Below are positions 23,247 to 34,202 of a DNA stretch of 64,000 nucleotides, one piece after another (position 1 is the first letter of the stretch; every line of letters begins with the position of its first letter). The stretch comes from Alnus glutinosa (Eukaryota > Streptophyta > Magnoliopsida > Fagales > Betulaceae): assembly GCF_958979055.1 (NCBI RefSeq), contig NC_084896.1:620001-684000 (forward strand). The letters run 5' to 3'. The notes beneath the pieces are model-generated. The model was not told the origin of the DNA. It searched no databases and saw only the letters and a list, made by a program, of their open reading frames with translations. The position numbers and the translations under genes were made by a program.

Positions 23247-23672
23247 TCATTTTCCATCAACAACCCTTTCGTATCCTAGACGAACCCCTAACCTCTTAAC
23301 AATACTTTCAACTCCCAAATCTACAACAATCTCTGCCTCATCACCATCCTCAAAATTGTTGGTAAGAACATTTCCTACCCACATGTGATCTCCACGATGG
23401 ATTATTGTGCCAGCACTTGTTTCTGACGAAACAATGAAAATAGTATTCTTGGTATGGTTGATAAATGAAGTAATACTTGTATTTGGAGATAATACCATAA
23501 CACGTGTTGAATACACAACACATACAGAAAACCCTTTCAATATCTGATCATCAACAGTATGTACTTCAAAACGCATTGAGGCTCCCTCCCCCTGATATGT
23601 GAAGCAATCGGGAATTTGATTACCAGGGAGGCAAATGAAAAACGATCTACCAATTCCAGACATACTCCATTC
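23247..23672 (-). CDS. TNL exon 5: C-terminal jelly-roll/Ig-like domain (C-JID)
   Basis: Starts EWSMSGIGRSFFICLPGNQI plus PDCF, the hallmark of the post-LRR domain of TNLs, which contacts effectors in characterised receptors. It continues with beta-rich sequence (GFSVCVVYSTRV, GDHMWVGNVL, EAEIVVDLG, VKRLGVRLGYE) and stops at 23247. 142 codons including the stop. Confidence 0.88.
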   Translation of the reverse strand, partial: EWSMSGIGRSFFICLPGNQIPDCFTYQGEGASMRFEVHTVDDQILKGFSVCVVYSTRVMVLSPNTSITSFINHTKNTIFIVSSETSAGTIIHRGDHMWVGNVLTNNFEDGDEAEIVVDLGVESIVKRLGVRLGYERVVDGK

Positions 23673-23970
23673 CTATTACATAAGCAAGAAGGATGACACA
23701 TGTTAAAGTATTAATTAAAAGATGTGAGATAATTGATGTATATTATGGAGTTCAAGAATCCAAGCTGTAGTTCAAGACTATCACCCTAAATTCTCCAATA
23801 AATATGAGCATGTTATATATATTGTAAACATAACCAAAGAAAGAAGAGAAAAATGTAGCATTTTGAGCTTTATTCTGTGGACATAGACCGAACTATCTAA
23901 TTCTTTATGTCCAATGCATTATATATCTTTCATTAACATGGTATGGAAAGAGAGGTTAAGTAACTTGTAC

Positions 23971-24726
23971 CCGAAAGAAGCTTTGCTTAAAAGTATATGT
24001 CTGATTTCTGCACCATTCCATGTCAACAGATCTAATGGGATTCGACCACTTCTCTAGAACTGGAATTTCGACTAATTTCTTGCAATTAGCAAGGGACAAA
24101 CTAAACAAATTTGAGAGTTTTGATGGATTCGATATTCTTTCCAGCTCTGTGCAGTTGTCTGCATATAGAAAATACAAGCTTGCTGGTAAGTCAGGAATTG
24201 ATTTAAGCTTTTTACAACCATCCAAGATGAGTTGTCCAAGCTTCGAAAGACCATCTAGGCTAGGTGGTAGACTTTCAAAACTATTGCATCCTAAATCCAA
24301 AATTTCAAGAGGACATAAACTCCAAACATCTGTAGGAATTGCATTGTCTGATAAATTGCACCCCCTGAGACGTAAGTCTTTTAGTGAGTTAAAGCCTTTT
24401 AGTGCAGTAGACAATAGATTGGTTGGCTTGAGACATTTCCTTGGTGATATCCAAGAGCAAAAGAGTGAAGGCAATGACCCAGAAAGAATGAGTGTTTCTA
24501 GAGACTTCAACTTGTAGAAACTTCTTGGCAGACTTGTAAGGCATTTGCAACCTTTCAAATTTACCAAAACAAGACTAGTAAGATCTCCAATGGAGTGGTG
24601 AACCTCAAACAAACTTGTACAATCTTCGAGTATTAATTGCTCAAGATTGGGGAGTCTTGAAAAGTCAGGAGTCTGGCTCAGATAATGCGAGTGACTGAGA
24701 TTTAGAATTTTCATCTTCTCAAACAT
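23971..24726 (-). CDS. TNL exon 4: LRR domain
   Basis: Leucine-rich repeats from MFEKMKILNLSHSHYLSQTP to the end, including LPNLEQLILEDCTSLFEVH and SLCPLEILDLGCNSFESLP. After LKSLETLILSG the chain jumps straight to SLPSLFCSWISPRK, where family members usually have another one to two repeats, so an internal in-frame deletion is likely. 756 bp, phase 0 at both ends. An open frame of 165 codons on the opposite strand is a shadow. Confidence 0.9.
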
Positions 24727-24823
24727 CTGCTTAACAAATGAGAAAATAAATTAATAATGAAAAAAGAAGGAAGGAAATCACAATACTAGAGTGTAAAACA
24801 TCAAAAATTAGTTATTATTGTAC

Positions 24824-25099
24824 CTTGGGAACTTCCCAAACTCTTCTAAGATTGCTATATTGCACGTCAACCACAACTAAGTTTTTTGGATAAAAGTTGT
24901 TTGGCATAAACTTTAGAGGGAACCCATGCCAACGGAGCCACCTTAATTCTTTAGAAAGATATTTATAGTCTCCAGTGAGTCGTACATGATCAAGTTGGAG
25001 TAATCTCAGTCTCTGCATCTTTATAAATGCTATTGAATTAAAATTCACCTTTCTTAAACTTGGCAAGTCTAAAGTAAGCCCCTCGACTGCTTTTGTTCC
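24824..25099 (-). CDS. TNL exon 3: first LRR exon
   Basis: Begins GTKAVEGLTLDLP (phase 0) after a poly-pyrimidine tract with cacag. It contains the conserved F-KM-RLRLLQLDHVRLTG, LRWLRWHGFPLKFMP and LVVVDVQYSNLRRVW, the typical start of TNL leucine-rich repeats. Length 276 bp. Confidence 0.9.
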
Positions 25100-25852
25100 C
25101 TGTGAATTTTTTTTTAAAAAAAAAAAAAAAGAAAAGAAAAGAATTGCTTGAGACATGCATATGATTAGTCTAGACTTTTTTATGCAATCAAAAAAGAATT
25201 ATATAAACTTAAGCAAAAACATGTACTACTTGAACCTAAAGTTTGAAACCTCGTACCATAACAGGGGGAAAGCTCCCATTTGTTTGATCCCTCATCAATA
25301 TTTGTATTAAAACACCACTTATCTTAAACGTTTAGGATATTTGATAATTTAACATGATATCAAGCTTATGGTGCAATTTGTGATTTAACATGGTATCCAA
25401 GCAAAGGTCATGAGTCTAAACATTGTTTCCATAATTCACATCTAATTTCAATTGACTTTTCCATATATTGATCAAGTATCAAAACATTAATTAAATTATT
25501 AAATTCACAATTCTTTTATAAATTTAGGCTATTGGGATAAGTAGTGATTTTAAGAATTTCAACCATCCAAAATTCTTTCTTGTTAATTATTTCATTTATC
25601 TAGCCTTGCTTAATATAATGTAATCATGTTTGCAAGTACAAAAACAATAAAATGATGTTAGCAAATAAAACAAGTAGTAAGTGTACCTATTTTCAGAAAA
25701 AAAAAAAAAAAAATAAACATAGGGATTACACTGTTAGGGCATGAGATAAGCATGTGAATTAGCATGCATTTGCTCCCCCAATAACACATGTATTAGAAAA
25801 CAGAATACTCTAATTTTTTTTCAACTTTTTCAGTTGAGAAAGTTTTTATTAC

Positions 25853-26954
25853 CTGGTGCTTTGTCAATATATCAAATGCATCCTCATGCAGCCATAATCT
25901 ACTCCATTTCCCAGGTTCGTTGGGATATTTTTCACGAACAATTTTTCTTCCCATATCTCGCAGCAAATCATGCATCATAAACTTGTTTGTCATGCTAACT
26001 TTAAGAAGGCACCGCTGAATGAGGACACTAATCCCAATCTCTACGAAAAAACCACAACCATCCAATATTTTTGCAACATAGTCTTTGTCCATTCCGATGA
26101 AGAAACATGCTATGTCAAGGAATATATCCTTTTCTGTACTGTCGCTTAGTGCATCAAAGCTTATTCTAAGTTTCTTTTGAATTTGATCATGAGGAATCTT
26201 TTTCAGTTTCTCTAATGCACTTTTCCATTCTGGAATGCTCCTGGAGAATAGAAATGAGCCCAAAACTTCAAGAGCTAGTGGCAGTCCTCCACAGTAAGCA
26301 ACAACACTTGTTGACAAGTCAGTATAATCTTTAGTAGGAAAGCTATTCTTGAAGGCATGCCAACTAAAGAGCTCAAGAGACTCACTATTGTTCATTGTTG
26401 TAACTGTATATACACTATCCACTTGTAGCTCCTTTAGCAAATGCTCATATCTGGTTGTTATAATAATTCTACTTCCCAAACCAAACCAGTCACGCCTTCT
26501 AGCTATAGCATTCAATTGTTCTATCTTATCTACATCATCAAGTATTAGAAGTACTACTTTATTACAAAGTCTTTCTTTTATCATATTGATTCCTCTATCA
26601 ACACTACTTATCTTTATCTTTTCTATCTTTAAGATGTCAGAAAGAAGTTGTTCTTGGAGACGAACCTGGCCCCTAGGTTCCTTGGAAGTTTCCCTAACAT
26701 TTGCAAGGAAACTTTTACCTTCAAATCCATGTAAAAATTGGTTATAAATGGCTTTAGCAATGGTTGTTTTTCCAATTCCACCCATTCCCAAAATTCCTAC
26801 CATGCGAATATCACCAGCTCCAAAACCTAAGCAAAAATTCATGTCTTGCACGCGACAATCTACTCCAACTGGGTAGAGTGCTAGAAACAAGTGTGTGCTA
26901 TTCAGTTCTCTTGAAATCTCTTCAACAATTTTCCTAATAAACTTGGCTTCATGC
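25853..26954 (-). CDS. TNL exon 2: NB-ARC domain
   Basis: Opens after a ttccag acceptor with HEAKFIRKIVEEISRELN, the usual TNL linker. Then follow the P-loop GMGGIGKTTIAKAIYNQF, RNBS-A, kinase-2 (VLLILDDVDKIEQL), RNBS-B (GSRIIITTRYEHLL), GLPL, RNBS-D with FLDIACFFIGMD, and the MHD motif in MMHDLLRDMGRKIV. The open frame is uninterrupted over 367 codons. It ends ...DILTKHQ before gtaata. The tryptophan that normally ends kinase-2 in CNLs is absent, as expected for a TNL. Confidence 0.93.
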
Positions 26955-27559
26955 CTGGAAATTATTTTAAGAAGTTAGAGTCACATTATACAATCCACAA
27001 GATTTTATATACATGCATATATAAAAACTTAGAAGACATTAGTTTTGGCCATTATCTTAACTGACCATTAGCATTTACAAACAACTAATGGGGGAAAAGT
27101 TTGAAGAAACTAGTTTTTTGTGCCATAGAATTATGTTATAAGTATAGGAATCTAAAAAACAAAAAATCGATCAAGTATAACTTGGTTAATTAGTTGGTAA
27201 AGTTTTTGTTGTGCGATAAATCACTATCACAATAAATAACATTGTTAGCTAGCTAGGTTTCATATTATTGGCAAATTCTGTGTCAAAATCTTATGGATTG
27301 TAAGTCTAAGTCTAGTAGTTGTGTTGTTTTGGTCTTGAGGTTCAAAATTGTGCTTAAGATTGAAAAAAAGTCGTCGTTCGCAAGCCATTTGATAGTTATT
27401 CGAACATGATTTTCAAGTACTTCAATTGAGACCTGAGAGCTTCGATCATAGTTTCGATTGTTGGAAGTTCGAACATAGATACTCATGCTATTGAAATTCA
27501 TAGTTCTCAAGAGCTTTGGTCGCAATAGCAGTCATAGAATGATCGAAGAAAGGTGTTTC

Positions 27560-28075
27560 AACAGAGCAATAGAGAGTTCTGGTTGCAACCACCCTCATGG
27601 CTCATGGGGTGGTTTGGCCACCCCTAAAGGCCAAACCCTAAATGATTTTTTTTTTTTTTTTTTTTTTTTAGGGCCTTGTGGGGGTGGTAGAACCACCTCC
27701 AAGTCTCTTGGGGGTGGTTTCAGCCACTCCCATTTTGCTCTTTGGGATTGGCCGAACCACCCCTAGACTGGCCATGGGGGTGGATGAGCCACTCTTTTTT
27801 TTCTTTTTTCTTTTTTTCAACTTTTTTCTTTTAATTTTTTTAAAGTTTTTCTTATTTTTAATTTTTTAATTTTTAATTATGCATAGGGACACTTGTCGAT
27901 TTTTTAAGGCTAGTGACGTTGACTTCCTTGTATTTTTTAACAGAAGTATAATCTCCATCTTTAGGCATAAACGAGGTATTATGTATGATACGAAATTAAG
28001 CATAGAGGTCAAAAAATAAAGTTTTTAAGCTGTAGGGAGGTAAAAGGTATGTAACCCTAATAACTAATAGACACA
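27560..28075. mobile_element. Relic related to the foldback element at 6957-7760
   Basis: Within TNL intron 1 lie several GGGGTGGTTTGGCCACCCC-like palindromes around a long T run (27643-27669). They are followed by T-rich sequence and cacttgtcgatttttt...acgttgactt, similar to the inner arm of the 6957 element (GGGTGGCC motifs, cacgtg/gttgac blocks). Long terminal repeats are not clear here, so it looks like a decayed member. Confidence 0.55.
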
Positions 28076-28080
28076 CTTTA

Positions 28081-28085
<5 letters not shown>

Positions 28086-28119
<34 letters not shown>
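28086..28119. repeat. (TA)n microsatellite
   Basis: Alternating AT tract of about 34 bases in TNL intron 1. Confidence 0.9.
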
Positions 28120-28123
<4 letters not shown>

Positions 28124-28353
28124 AAGATATATAAATGAGCTAACTTGTCTAGTGAGCTTTATACGAGTTATGTTCATGAACTTTAATCAAGTTGAGTCAA
28201 GTTTATACGGTTATGTCTCATTTAATAATCGAGCGTAATTTTATATTCACAAACAGCTCATATATTATATTAATCAAGCTTGAGTTGAGTTTATCTGGAT
28301 GTCATGTATATTATCTTATACTTGTTCATTTAAGGCCCTAGATACAAACTTAC

Positions 28354-28881
28354 CCGTCTGCAGTTTTTCTTAGCTCCCACCCTGACAAATTAGCAGCCTC
28401 ACGCATGGCTCTTCTCCACTTGACAACTTTGTCCATGTCCAACAAGTAATGCCCTTCATGCTTCGTGAATGCTTCTGCAAAACTACCTGTCTGGTTTCTC
28501 ACATCCGAGGGGTCAACATCGATCAAAGAATATAGGCAAAACCAGTTGTGTTACAGTTCGTCGGCACTCCATGATCTCCACGAGTTCCTCTAAGCACCAC
28601 CTTGAAGTTGCATAGTTGGTCGAGAAAACGATGACAGAGATTCTGGACCGTTGGATTGCCCGTAATGATTCGGATGCAAGATCTTCTCCTCTTCGGAGCT
28701 CGTTGTCATCTCTGAAGACATTGATTCTGGCATCTCTCAATGCAAAGTAGAGGTGGTCAATGAAGTTCTTGCGAGTGTCTTCGCCTCTGAAACACAAGAA
28801 GACGTCGTAGTTCCAGTTGGGTTGGGGAGAAGAAGATGAAGAGAAGAAGGCTTCAGGAGATCTCGGTGTTTCAGCAGTCAT
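28354..28881 (-). CDS. TNL exon 1: TIR domain (frameshifted)
   Basis: ATG at 28881, then a Ser-rich leader and the TIR core: YDVFLCFRGEDTRKNFIDHL, a block with FRDDNELRRGEDL, then SVIVFSTNYATSRWCLEELVEI, which includes the catalytic glutamate of the SSWCLEEL motif. In LVLPIFFD the frame shifts and stops after FFDRC at 28513. The remaining bases code VDPSDVRNQTGSFAEAF in another frame up to a gtaagt donor at 28353. Read as it is, the transcript would give a 122-residue partial TIR protein. A (TA)n tract at 28986-29004, about 110 bases upstream, could act as a TATA region. Confidence 0.88.
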
Positions 28882-28889
28882 TGCCCAAG

Positions 28890-29968
28890 GAGATAATCAA
28901 GTTTGGTGAGGAGTGAGAAATGGGAAAGGAGAAGCAATTCATGTACAAGGCACTAATGGCAGGGTCAAGTACTACTTCCAAATGCATATATATATATATA
29001 TATATGGTTGATGCCGATTATCGATCATATGACTACAATTTATTGATCCAACTTGAACGCAGGAACAAGCCAAAAATAAGAAAATTTAACCAAGGAAACA
29101 ATTATGGAAAATATGTTATATTTTTCGTATATTTTATATTTAGTTTAAATTGTAGTATTTTATATGTTAAATATATATGTTATATTTTTAGTGATTTGAT
29201 TACCATATTTTGTATTATAGATAAATAAGTCAATGAGAACAATGTACATAGTCCTTAGGGTTAATTCTAGTTGTGGATGTAAGTGTCTAATACGAATTTA
29301 TCCGTAATTTATTGTATTTTTTTCTCGATTTCTTATTTTCACATTTATTATTCTATTTTCGGATTTTTTTTCAGGGCACTCAATAACTTGGAGTTGACCG
29401 TGAACGATCACTTCCTTGACGATAAAAAAGTCAAAAACGTTGTTGCAATTTTCACACGTAAACCACACGCAGGAAGACTTTTATAACGAACCTTTCATAT
29501 GAACACTAGGAAAGGAATCTAGGAACCTTTCACATAGAAAACTAAGACATTAATAAGAAAAACTAGAGAAAATCAGGCGTAACGTTAACGAAACAAAGAA
29601 ACTGTAGTCCTCCACCCCACCGCCTTTTACTTGTTTTATTTCTGGTAAGTATAAAACCAAGTCAGTCAGACTTTGTATACCCAGAAAAATGAAAAAAAAA
29701 AAAAAAAGAGAAGAAAATGTATCAATCGTGTGGTGAAAGTGAAAGGCAAGAAATGCTTGGAAAAATGAAATAGAGAAGATCGAGATCTGGCCTTGTTTGG
29801 AAACCCCTTCCCGCGAGAGAATTTCTTTTAGTGGTAGTAAAAAGTTATTAATGTGTTATAAAGTGTATATATATAAGTTAAAAAAAAAATTATACTATAC
29901 TGAGTTTTTTTATTTAATTAATAATAAAAAAATTGTTGATGTGATATAAAAAATTAAGAATGTTTTGA

Positions 29969-30013
<45 letters not shown>

Positions 30014-30060
30014 AATCTAAAATAAGGGAAGGGCCAGGGAGGAGAGTAGATTGCCAAACG
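28890..30060. repeat. TNL upstream region, copy A of a tandem duplication
   Basis: The sequence from gtgagaaatgggaaaggaga onward, through caattcatgtacaag, cacgcaggaagacttttataacg and the T-run block at 29960-30005, recurs in order at 30730-31350. Copy A has an extra AT-rich insert at about 29090-29400. It holds the presumed promoter and 5' UTR of the TNL gene. Confidence 0.75.
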
Positions 30061-30729
30061 GGGCTAGTCTTTGATTCTTTATAAAACCATTAAGACTAAA
30101 GAAGTCACAGTAAAACTAAAATAAAATTAGAGATTGTCATGCAAAGCTTGCTCTACATTCTTCTTAGTTCTTAGTTTTTATAATTAACTTTCTATTCAAT
30201 ATACTTCTAGTTCTCTAGCTGTTCTTATAAGATAAAGAAGTTCAAGAATCAAGGCCCATCATCACTGGTATGAAGTATATGAATCTCTAGCAAAATTTAT
30301 TTATTTTTATTTTTTAATTACTCTAAAGATAATTTGACTCCTTTTATAATCTCATTTAAATTGTTTTCGGGTGGTAATTCATAATAGTAGATTACCTAGC
30401 TAATTCTCAAACAAAGCATTTGTGGGAGATGCGATTAATGTGTTAATTAAAAACAAAGGTAAGCTTTTGTTATTCCTTATTATTAATCTCATTCTCATGT
30501 GCGATTCATCTTTTAAGTTTTTTTTTTAAAAAAAAAAATTTTAAAAAAAAGAGATTATTTTGTTCATAAGTGCCTAATTTTTGACTTTAAAGTTGTAGAT
30601 TTAAAGTAAATTTCTTCTTGTTTGATTGTTAAAGTTTTGTAACTTTTGACTCCTCCCATCACAATTATCTGGTTCCGTCTTGTCCCAACAATATATACAA
30701 TCTTTTTAACATAGATACAAACGGAGATC

Positions 30730-31350
30730 AAGTTGGTGAGTAGTGGGAAATGGGAAAGGAGAAGCAATTCATGTACAAGCTAGGCACTGAGGGCAGGGTC
30801 AACTTCCAAATGCATATATGGTTGATCCAACTTGAACAACAAGTAAAAGTCAACAATAAGAAAATTGAACCCAGAAAACAAGCTGAAAGGGTACATCCTG
30901 GAAGACTTGCAACGGGAAGCTCAATTTTTGCACGTAAATTAAACTACACGCAGGAAGACTTTTATAACGCATGCACTAGGAAACTAAGGAACCTTCTTTC
31001 ACGTCACAACGGACTGTGTGAGTTAGGGGTAGTAGTAAGAAGCCATAGATGCAATATAAAATAATAAAAAAAAAAATTGTATGAAAAAGAAAATAAAAAA
31101 TTATATTGTAGTGAATTTTTTATTTAAATAATAATAAAAAATTATTTAATGTGATATAAAGTTATAATGTTTTAAAGTTGATTGTTTTTAAAAAAAATTA
31201 AAAAATGAAAGGGAGAATTTTTTTTTTTTCTTTTACCAAACAAGCCCTCAAAGAAACTAATAAAAACTTGAGAGAATCAGGAATACGTTAACGAAAAACT
31301 GGCCGGCTGTACTGTTCTGCATAAAACAATAAAAAAGAGAGGAAAAACAA
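30730..31350. repeat. TNL upstream region, copy B, without a coding region
   Basis: Collinear with 28890-30060: gtagtgggaaatgggaaagg, aagcaattcatgtacaagct, ccaaatgcatatatggttga, cacgcaggaagacttttata and cgttaacgaaaaac. To its left (30060-30730), where a second TNL TIR exon would be expected, there is only AT-rich noncoding DNA. This suggests a lost tandem TNL paralogue. Confidence 0.7.
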
Positions 31351-32454
31351 GGGAGGTTGAGGTAGTTGCTGTACGTCTGATTGTTTGTCTCTTGTCGATC
31401 CCTACAATACATACAATCTTTTTAACTTACAAATGGACAAATTCGAAGCCTTACCTTTAATTCGCGTCAGTACATTTAGCTTAATTATATTACAAATAAA
31501 TGTACAATTAGAATATTGCTCACTTTGAAAATGTACAAGCACAAACATAATAGTTTCTATTTTGTAGTTGATATTTATAAATTTGTTCATAAATATCACA
31601 CTACAAACTAAGGATTTAATCGAAATAAAAACATTACTATATGTTTTATCAATGCCGGCCCATATATATTAATGCAGAATAAAAAACTTTAATTGCCTGC
31701 TAATTAATAGATTATTCAATTTAAGAGTGTCAAAGATCCTTGAGAAAAACTTATTAATAGATTTGTTAGAATATATGAAAAATGATTAGTCAATTTGGAG
31801 CTCGATCTCCTAAAATTTCTTATAAACTTAATTTCACCTAATAACTAAGCAATTTGAAACTTAACACTTATGGCAACTTTATAAACTACTCACTCTATGT
31901 AGGCTACTGCTCATCTTTTCAATGTGGGACATGAGTGCTACAAACTCCTCTTCCCTAATTGTTATAAATCACTCACTCTATATGAGCAAATTAAATACTA
32001 CTCATCTTTCTAATGTGAAACAGGCTAGGGTGTTACAAATATCCTATATCTGAAAGTCATAAAATTGTTCCCATCTTATACGAAAGAAAGGAAAGATTCG
32101 ATGGTGGTAAAAGAGTCAACAAGTTGTTCCCGTGTTGAAATTAACTGGATGAATAATTTGCACTCGTAATTAATGATCGGCATCAACCAAGACTTGGGAG
32201 TTGATTCTACCTTCTAGATTACATTTTCTTTGTCAAGTGTAGAAAATAGTAATGAAACATAAATGGAGAGAAAAATAGGACCCCTCCCCTCTCTTGTTCT
32301 TTTGTATTAGACCTTGTCCATTGCATTTAGTCAATAATGAGATCAATTCAGCGAGTCCATTTCATAGATGGCATCAAGATAGATTTATTCTCTTTTTGCT
32401 CCTCTCGTGTAATTCATGTACGGAGAGGGACAAATTCAGCTGCTCACATTCATA
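31351..32454. other. Intergenic, no gene seen
   Basis: AT-rich sequence without recognisable coding or terminal-repeat structure. A short motif (ctactcatctttctaatgtg, near 31910 and 32010) occurs twice. Confidence 0.45.
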
Positions 32455-32900
32455 GATTCAATTCGTCCCTCTTTGTTGACCTCATGTCTTTTTGAGAATA
32501 TCAATAAGAATTGAAATTTGTTCAAAAATAAAAGAAAAAAAGAAATAATACACATTTTCTTCTATAGTAAGCTTTTTGAGCTGTCAAATGTGAATCCAAG
32601 AAAATATTAGATTTCCCGAACCAAATGTCACGTAAAGGCTTTCCAACTACATTCACAACATAAGATGATGGGAGTCTGGGCCGTGTTTGTCAACCTTTAT
32701 GTGCCTAAAGCCCAGCTCTTGAGATTTAAACTCATGGGCCGAAGATTCGGGCCCAAACGAAAGGTTTAGCCCGGAAAACAAACAAGCATTTTGAAAGCCT
32801 TGAACTTGTGCCCACAAGTGGAGGTTCTGTTCAACACTATCTTCCATGTTGTCTGAAAAGTGTGTGAGAGTGTCTTCTAAAAGGCCTTGCATAGATTAAG
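32455..32900. repeat. Duplicated segment, copy B (partner at 1-603)
   Basis: Direct copy of bases 1-603 minus about 140 bases. It lies immediately 3' of the B3 gene. A minus-strand frame of 79 codons (32892-32653) is open here but broken in copy A and has no domain I recognise. Confidence 0.8.
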
Positions 32901-32989
32901 GAAAAAATAAGTACAATCTATGAATACTGAAATCTGATCATGTTCAAAGAGATAACACATGATGTCTTACAGGTTAACTCAAATTTCGG

Positions 32990-33223
32990 TCAGCGGAAAA
33001 TACGGACTCGGATTTCTTGTTTCCCCAAAAGCTCAAATATGCAGATATCACCAATCTTGAGCTTGTTTTCAAGTACAAAGGCTTTGAACCCTCCAGAAAG
33101 GACATGGTTCCACCCATTGCTCACGTAATTCACTTCCCAAGATTTATCTTCTGAATTCCTTACAACAATCTTTGCCCTGCCTTGAGGAGGAAGGTGTTCT
33201 TTAGCAAAAACAGCTGGGACTCG
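32990..33223 (-). CDS. B3 gene exon 3: second B3 domain
   Basis: After a tatgcag acceptor: RVPAVFAKEHLPPQGRAKIV, then SWEVNYVSNGWNHVLSGGFK, LKIGDICIFELLGKQEIRVR, IFR and a stop at 32990. This is a complete C-terminal half of a B3 domain (GD-C-FELL) and is free of lesions. 78 codons with the stop. Confidence 0.85.
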   Translation of the reverse strand, partial: RVPAVFAKEHLPPQGRAKIVVRNSEDKSWEVNYVSNGWNHVLSGGFKAFVLENKLKIGDICIFELLGKQEIRVRIFR

Positions 33224-33510
33224 CTGCATACAAACAAATAAGAATTAAAACACCCTTTTGTAAATTAGCTTATACAAGAGAAAGAGAGATCCGGTGGTTG
33301 CAGCCCAAAAAAAAAAAATATGCAAGAGGATATATATATGTTGGTGGCAGGCTCAGATAAATGCATCTCTCTCCAAGTTCTTCATGCCATTTGGTAGCAT
33401 CAAGTCAGTCCATGATTGAAGATTTGAAATCCACATGGCAGGCAAGTTCATCCAACAGTTAAATATAAGGAAAAAGGGGTTAAAAAAAGAAAGGAATTAA
33501 TATTGCTTAC

Positions 33511-33839
33511 AAGTATGAACACCTTCTCCACATGGGATTTTGTCATGCATCTCTTGAAGTAAGGAAAATCGGAGGTAAAAGACTCGGCCATTTTCCAAAC
33601 CTTTCTTTTCTGGGTGGGAGGCTCCTTTTCCTCTAATTTTTTCCTTCTCTGGATGTCTTTCTCTTTGAGTTCTGTAAGCTGGTCTGCTTCGTCATGTACT
33701 GGAGTGTGCTTGTTAATAGGAGCATAAACTCTCTCGCAACCATCTTTTCCAAAAATCAGTACATCAAAAGACATTTCTCCATTATGTTTGAAAAGCAAGA
33801 ATTCATTGTCCCCCAAGGAGTGATCTTCAAAGTACTGCT
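33511..33839 (-). pseudogene. B3 gene exon 2, 3' part
   Basis: Continues QYFEDHSLGDNEFLLFKHNG and FDVLIFGKDGCER, finishing B3 domain 1. Then come a charged linker (EADQLTELKEKDIQRRKKLE) and SDFPYFKRCMTKSHVEKVFIL, the start of the second B3 domain, up to a gtaagc donor at 33510. Confidence 0.8.
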
Positions 33840-34195
33840 TGAAAGACGAACTAGTTTACTAACTAGTTACCTTTCTATCTCTCTTTCACTCTTTCTCTCT
33901 TTTATTACTAGAAGACAAAATAAGACTTAGAGAAGAGTAGAGGAAATATTCTTTACTTTTTCTTATATATCAAAACACCTTACAAAGGCCATATATATAG
34001 GCATACAAAACAAGCAAACGTCAAGCCTTTTCTTCTCCCTCATTATTACAATAAACACCAATAACTCCCCTAAATTAATACTTCAATTTAAGAGACCAAA
34101 AAACATGAGTTTAGTAAACTAAAGGTTATTATTTATTAAAGAAACTTTATGAGCTTTAAAACTTTCTTACGTTTTGATTTGTTTAGTTTCCAACA
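33840..34195 (-). repeat. Copia-2 3' LTR (356 bp)
   Basis: Plus strand TGAAAGACGAACTAG ... TAGTTTCCAACA. A polypurine tract (minus strand ttgaggggg) abuts it at 34196-34206. Confidence 0.95.
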
Positions 34196-34202
34196 CACCC
34201 CC

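Larger units (their letters stand above)
23247..28881 (-). pseudogene. TIR-NBS-LRR (TNL) disease-resistance gene, five exons, one frameshift
   Basis: TNLs are cytoplasmic/nuclear immune receptors whose TIR domain is an NADase activated on pathogen recognition. Exons by splice signals: 28881-28354 (TIR), 26954-25853 (NB-ARC), 25099-24824 (LRR start), 24726-23971 (LRR) and 23672-23247 (C-JID). The exons total 3088 bases. Four extra bases near 28516-28523 break the TIR frame, and removing them from the count gives 3084, exactly 1028 codons with consistent phases at every junction. That supports both the model and a single lesion. NB-ARC motifs are complete: GMGGIGKTT, LLILDDVD, SRIIITTR, GLPLALEVLGSFL and MHDLLRDMG. 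The first LRR part seems shortened by an in-frame deletion near 24510. A transposon relic lies in intron 1. It may be a recent pseudogene, a truncated TIR-only gene, or a sequence error. Confidence 0.88.

Noticed and set aside
24020..24517. 165-codon plus-strand frame
   Set aside because: Antisense shadow of TNL LRR exon 4.
26349..26747. 132-codon plus-strand frame
   Set aside because: Antisense shadow of the NB-ARC exon.
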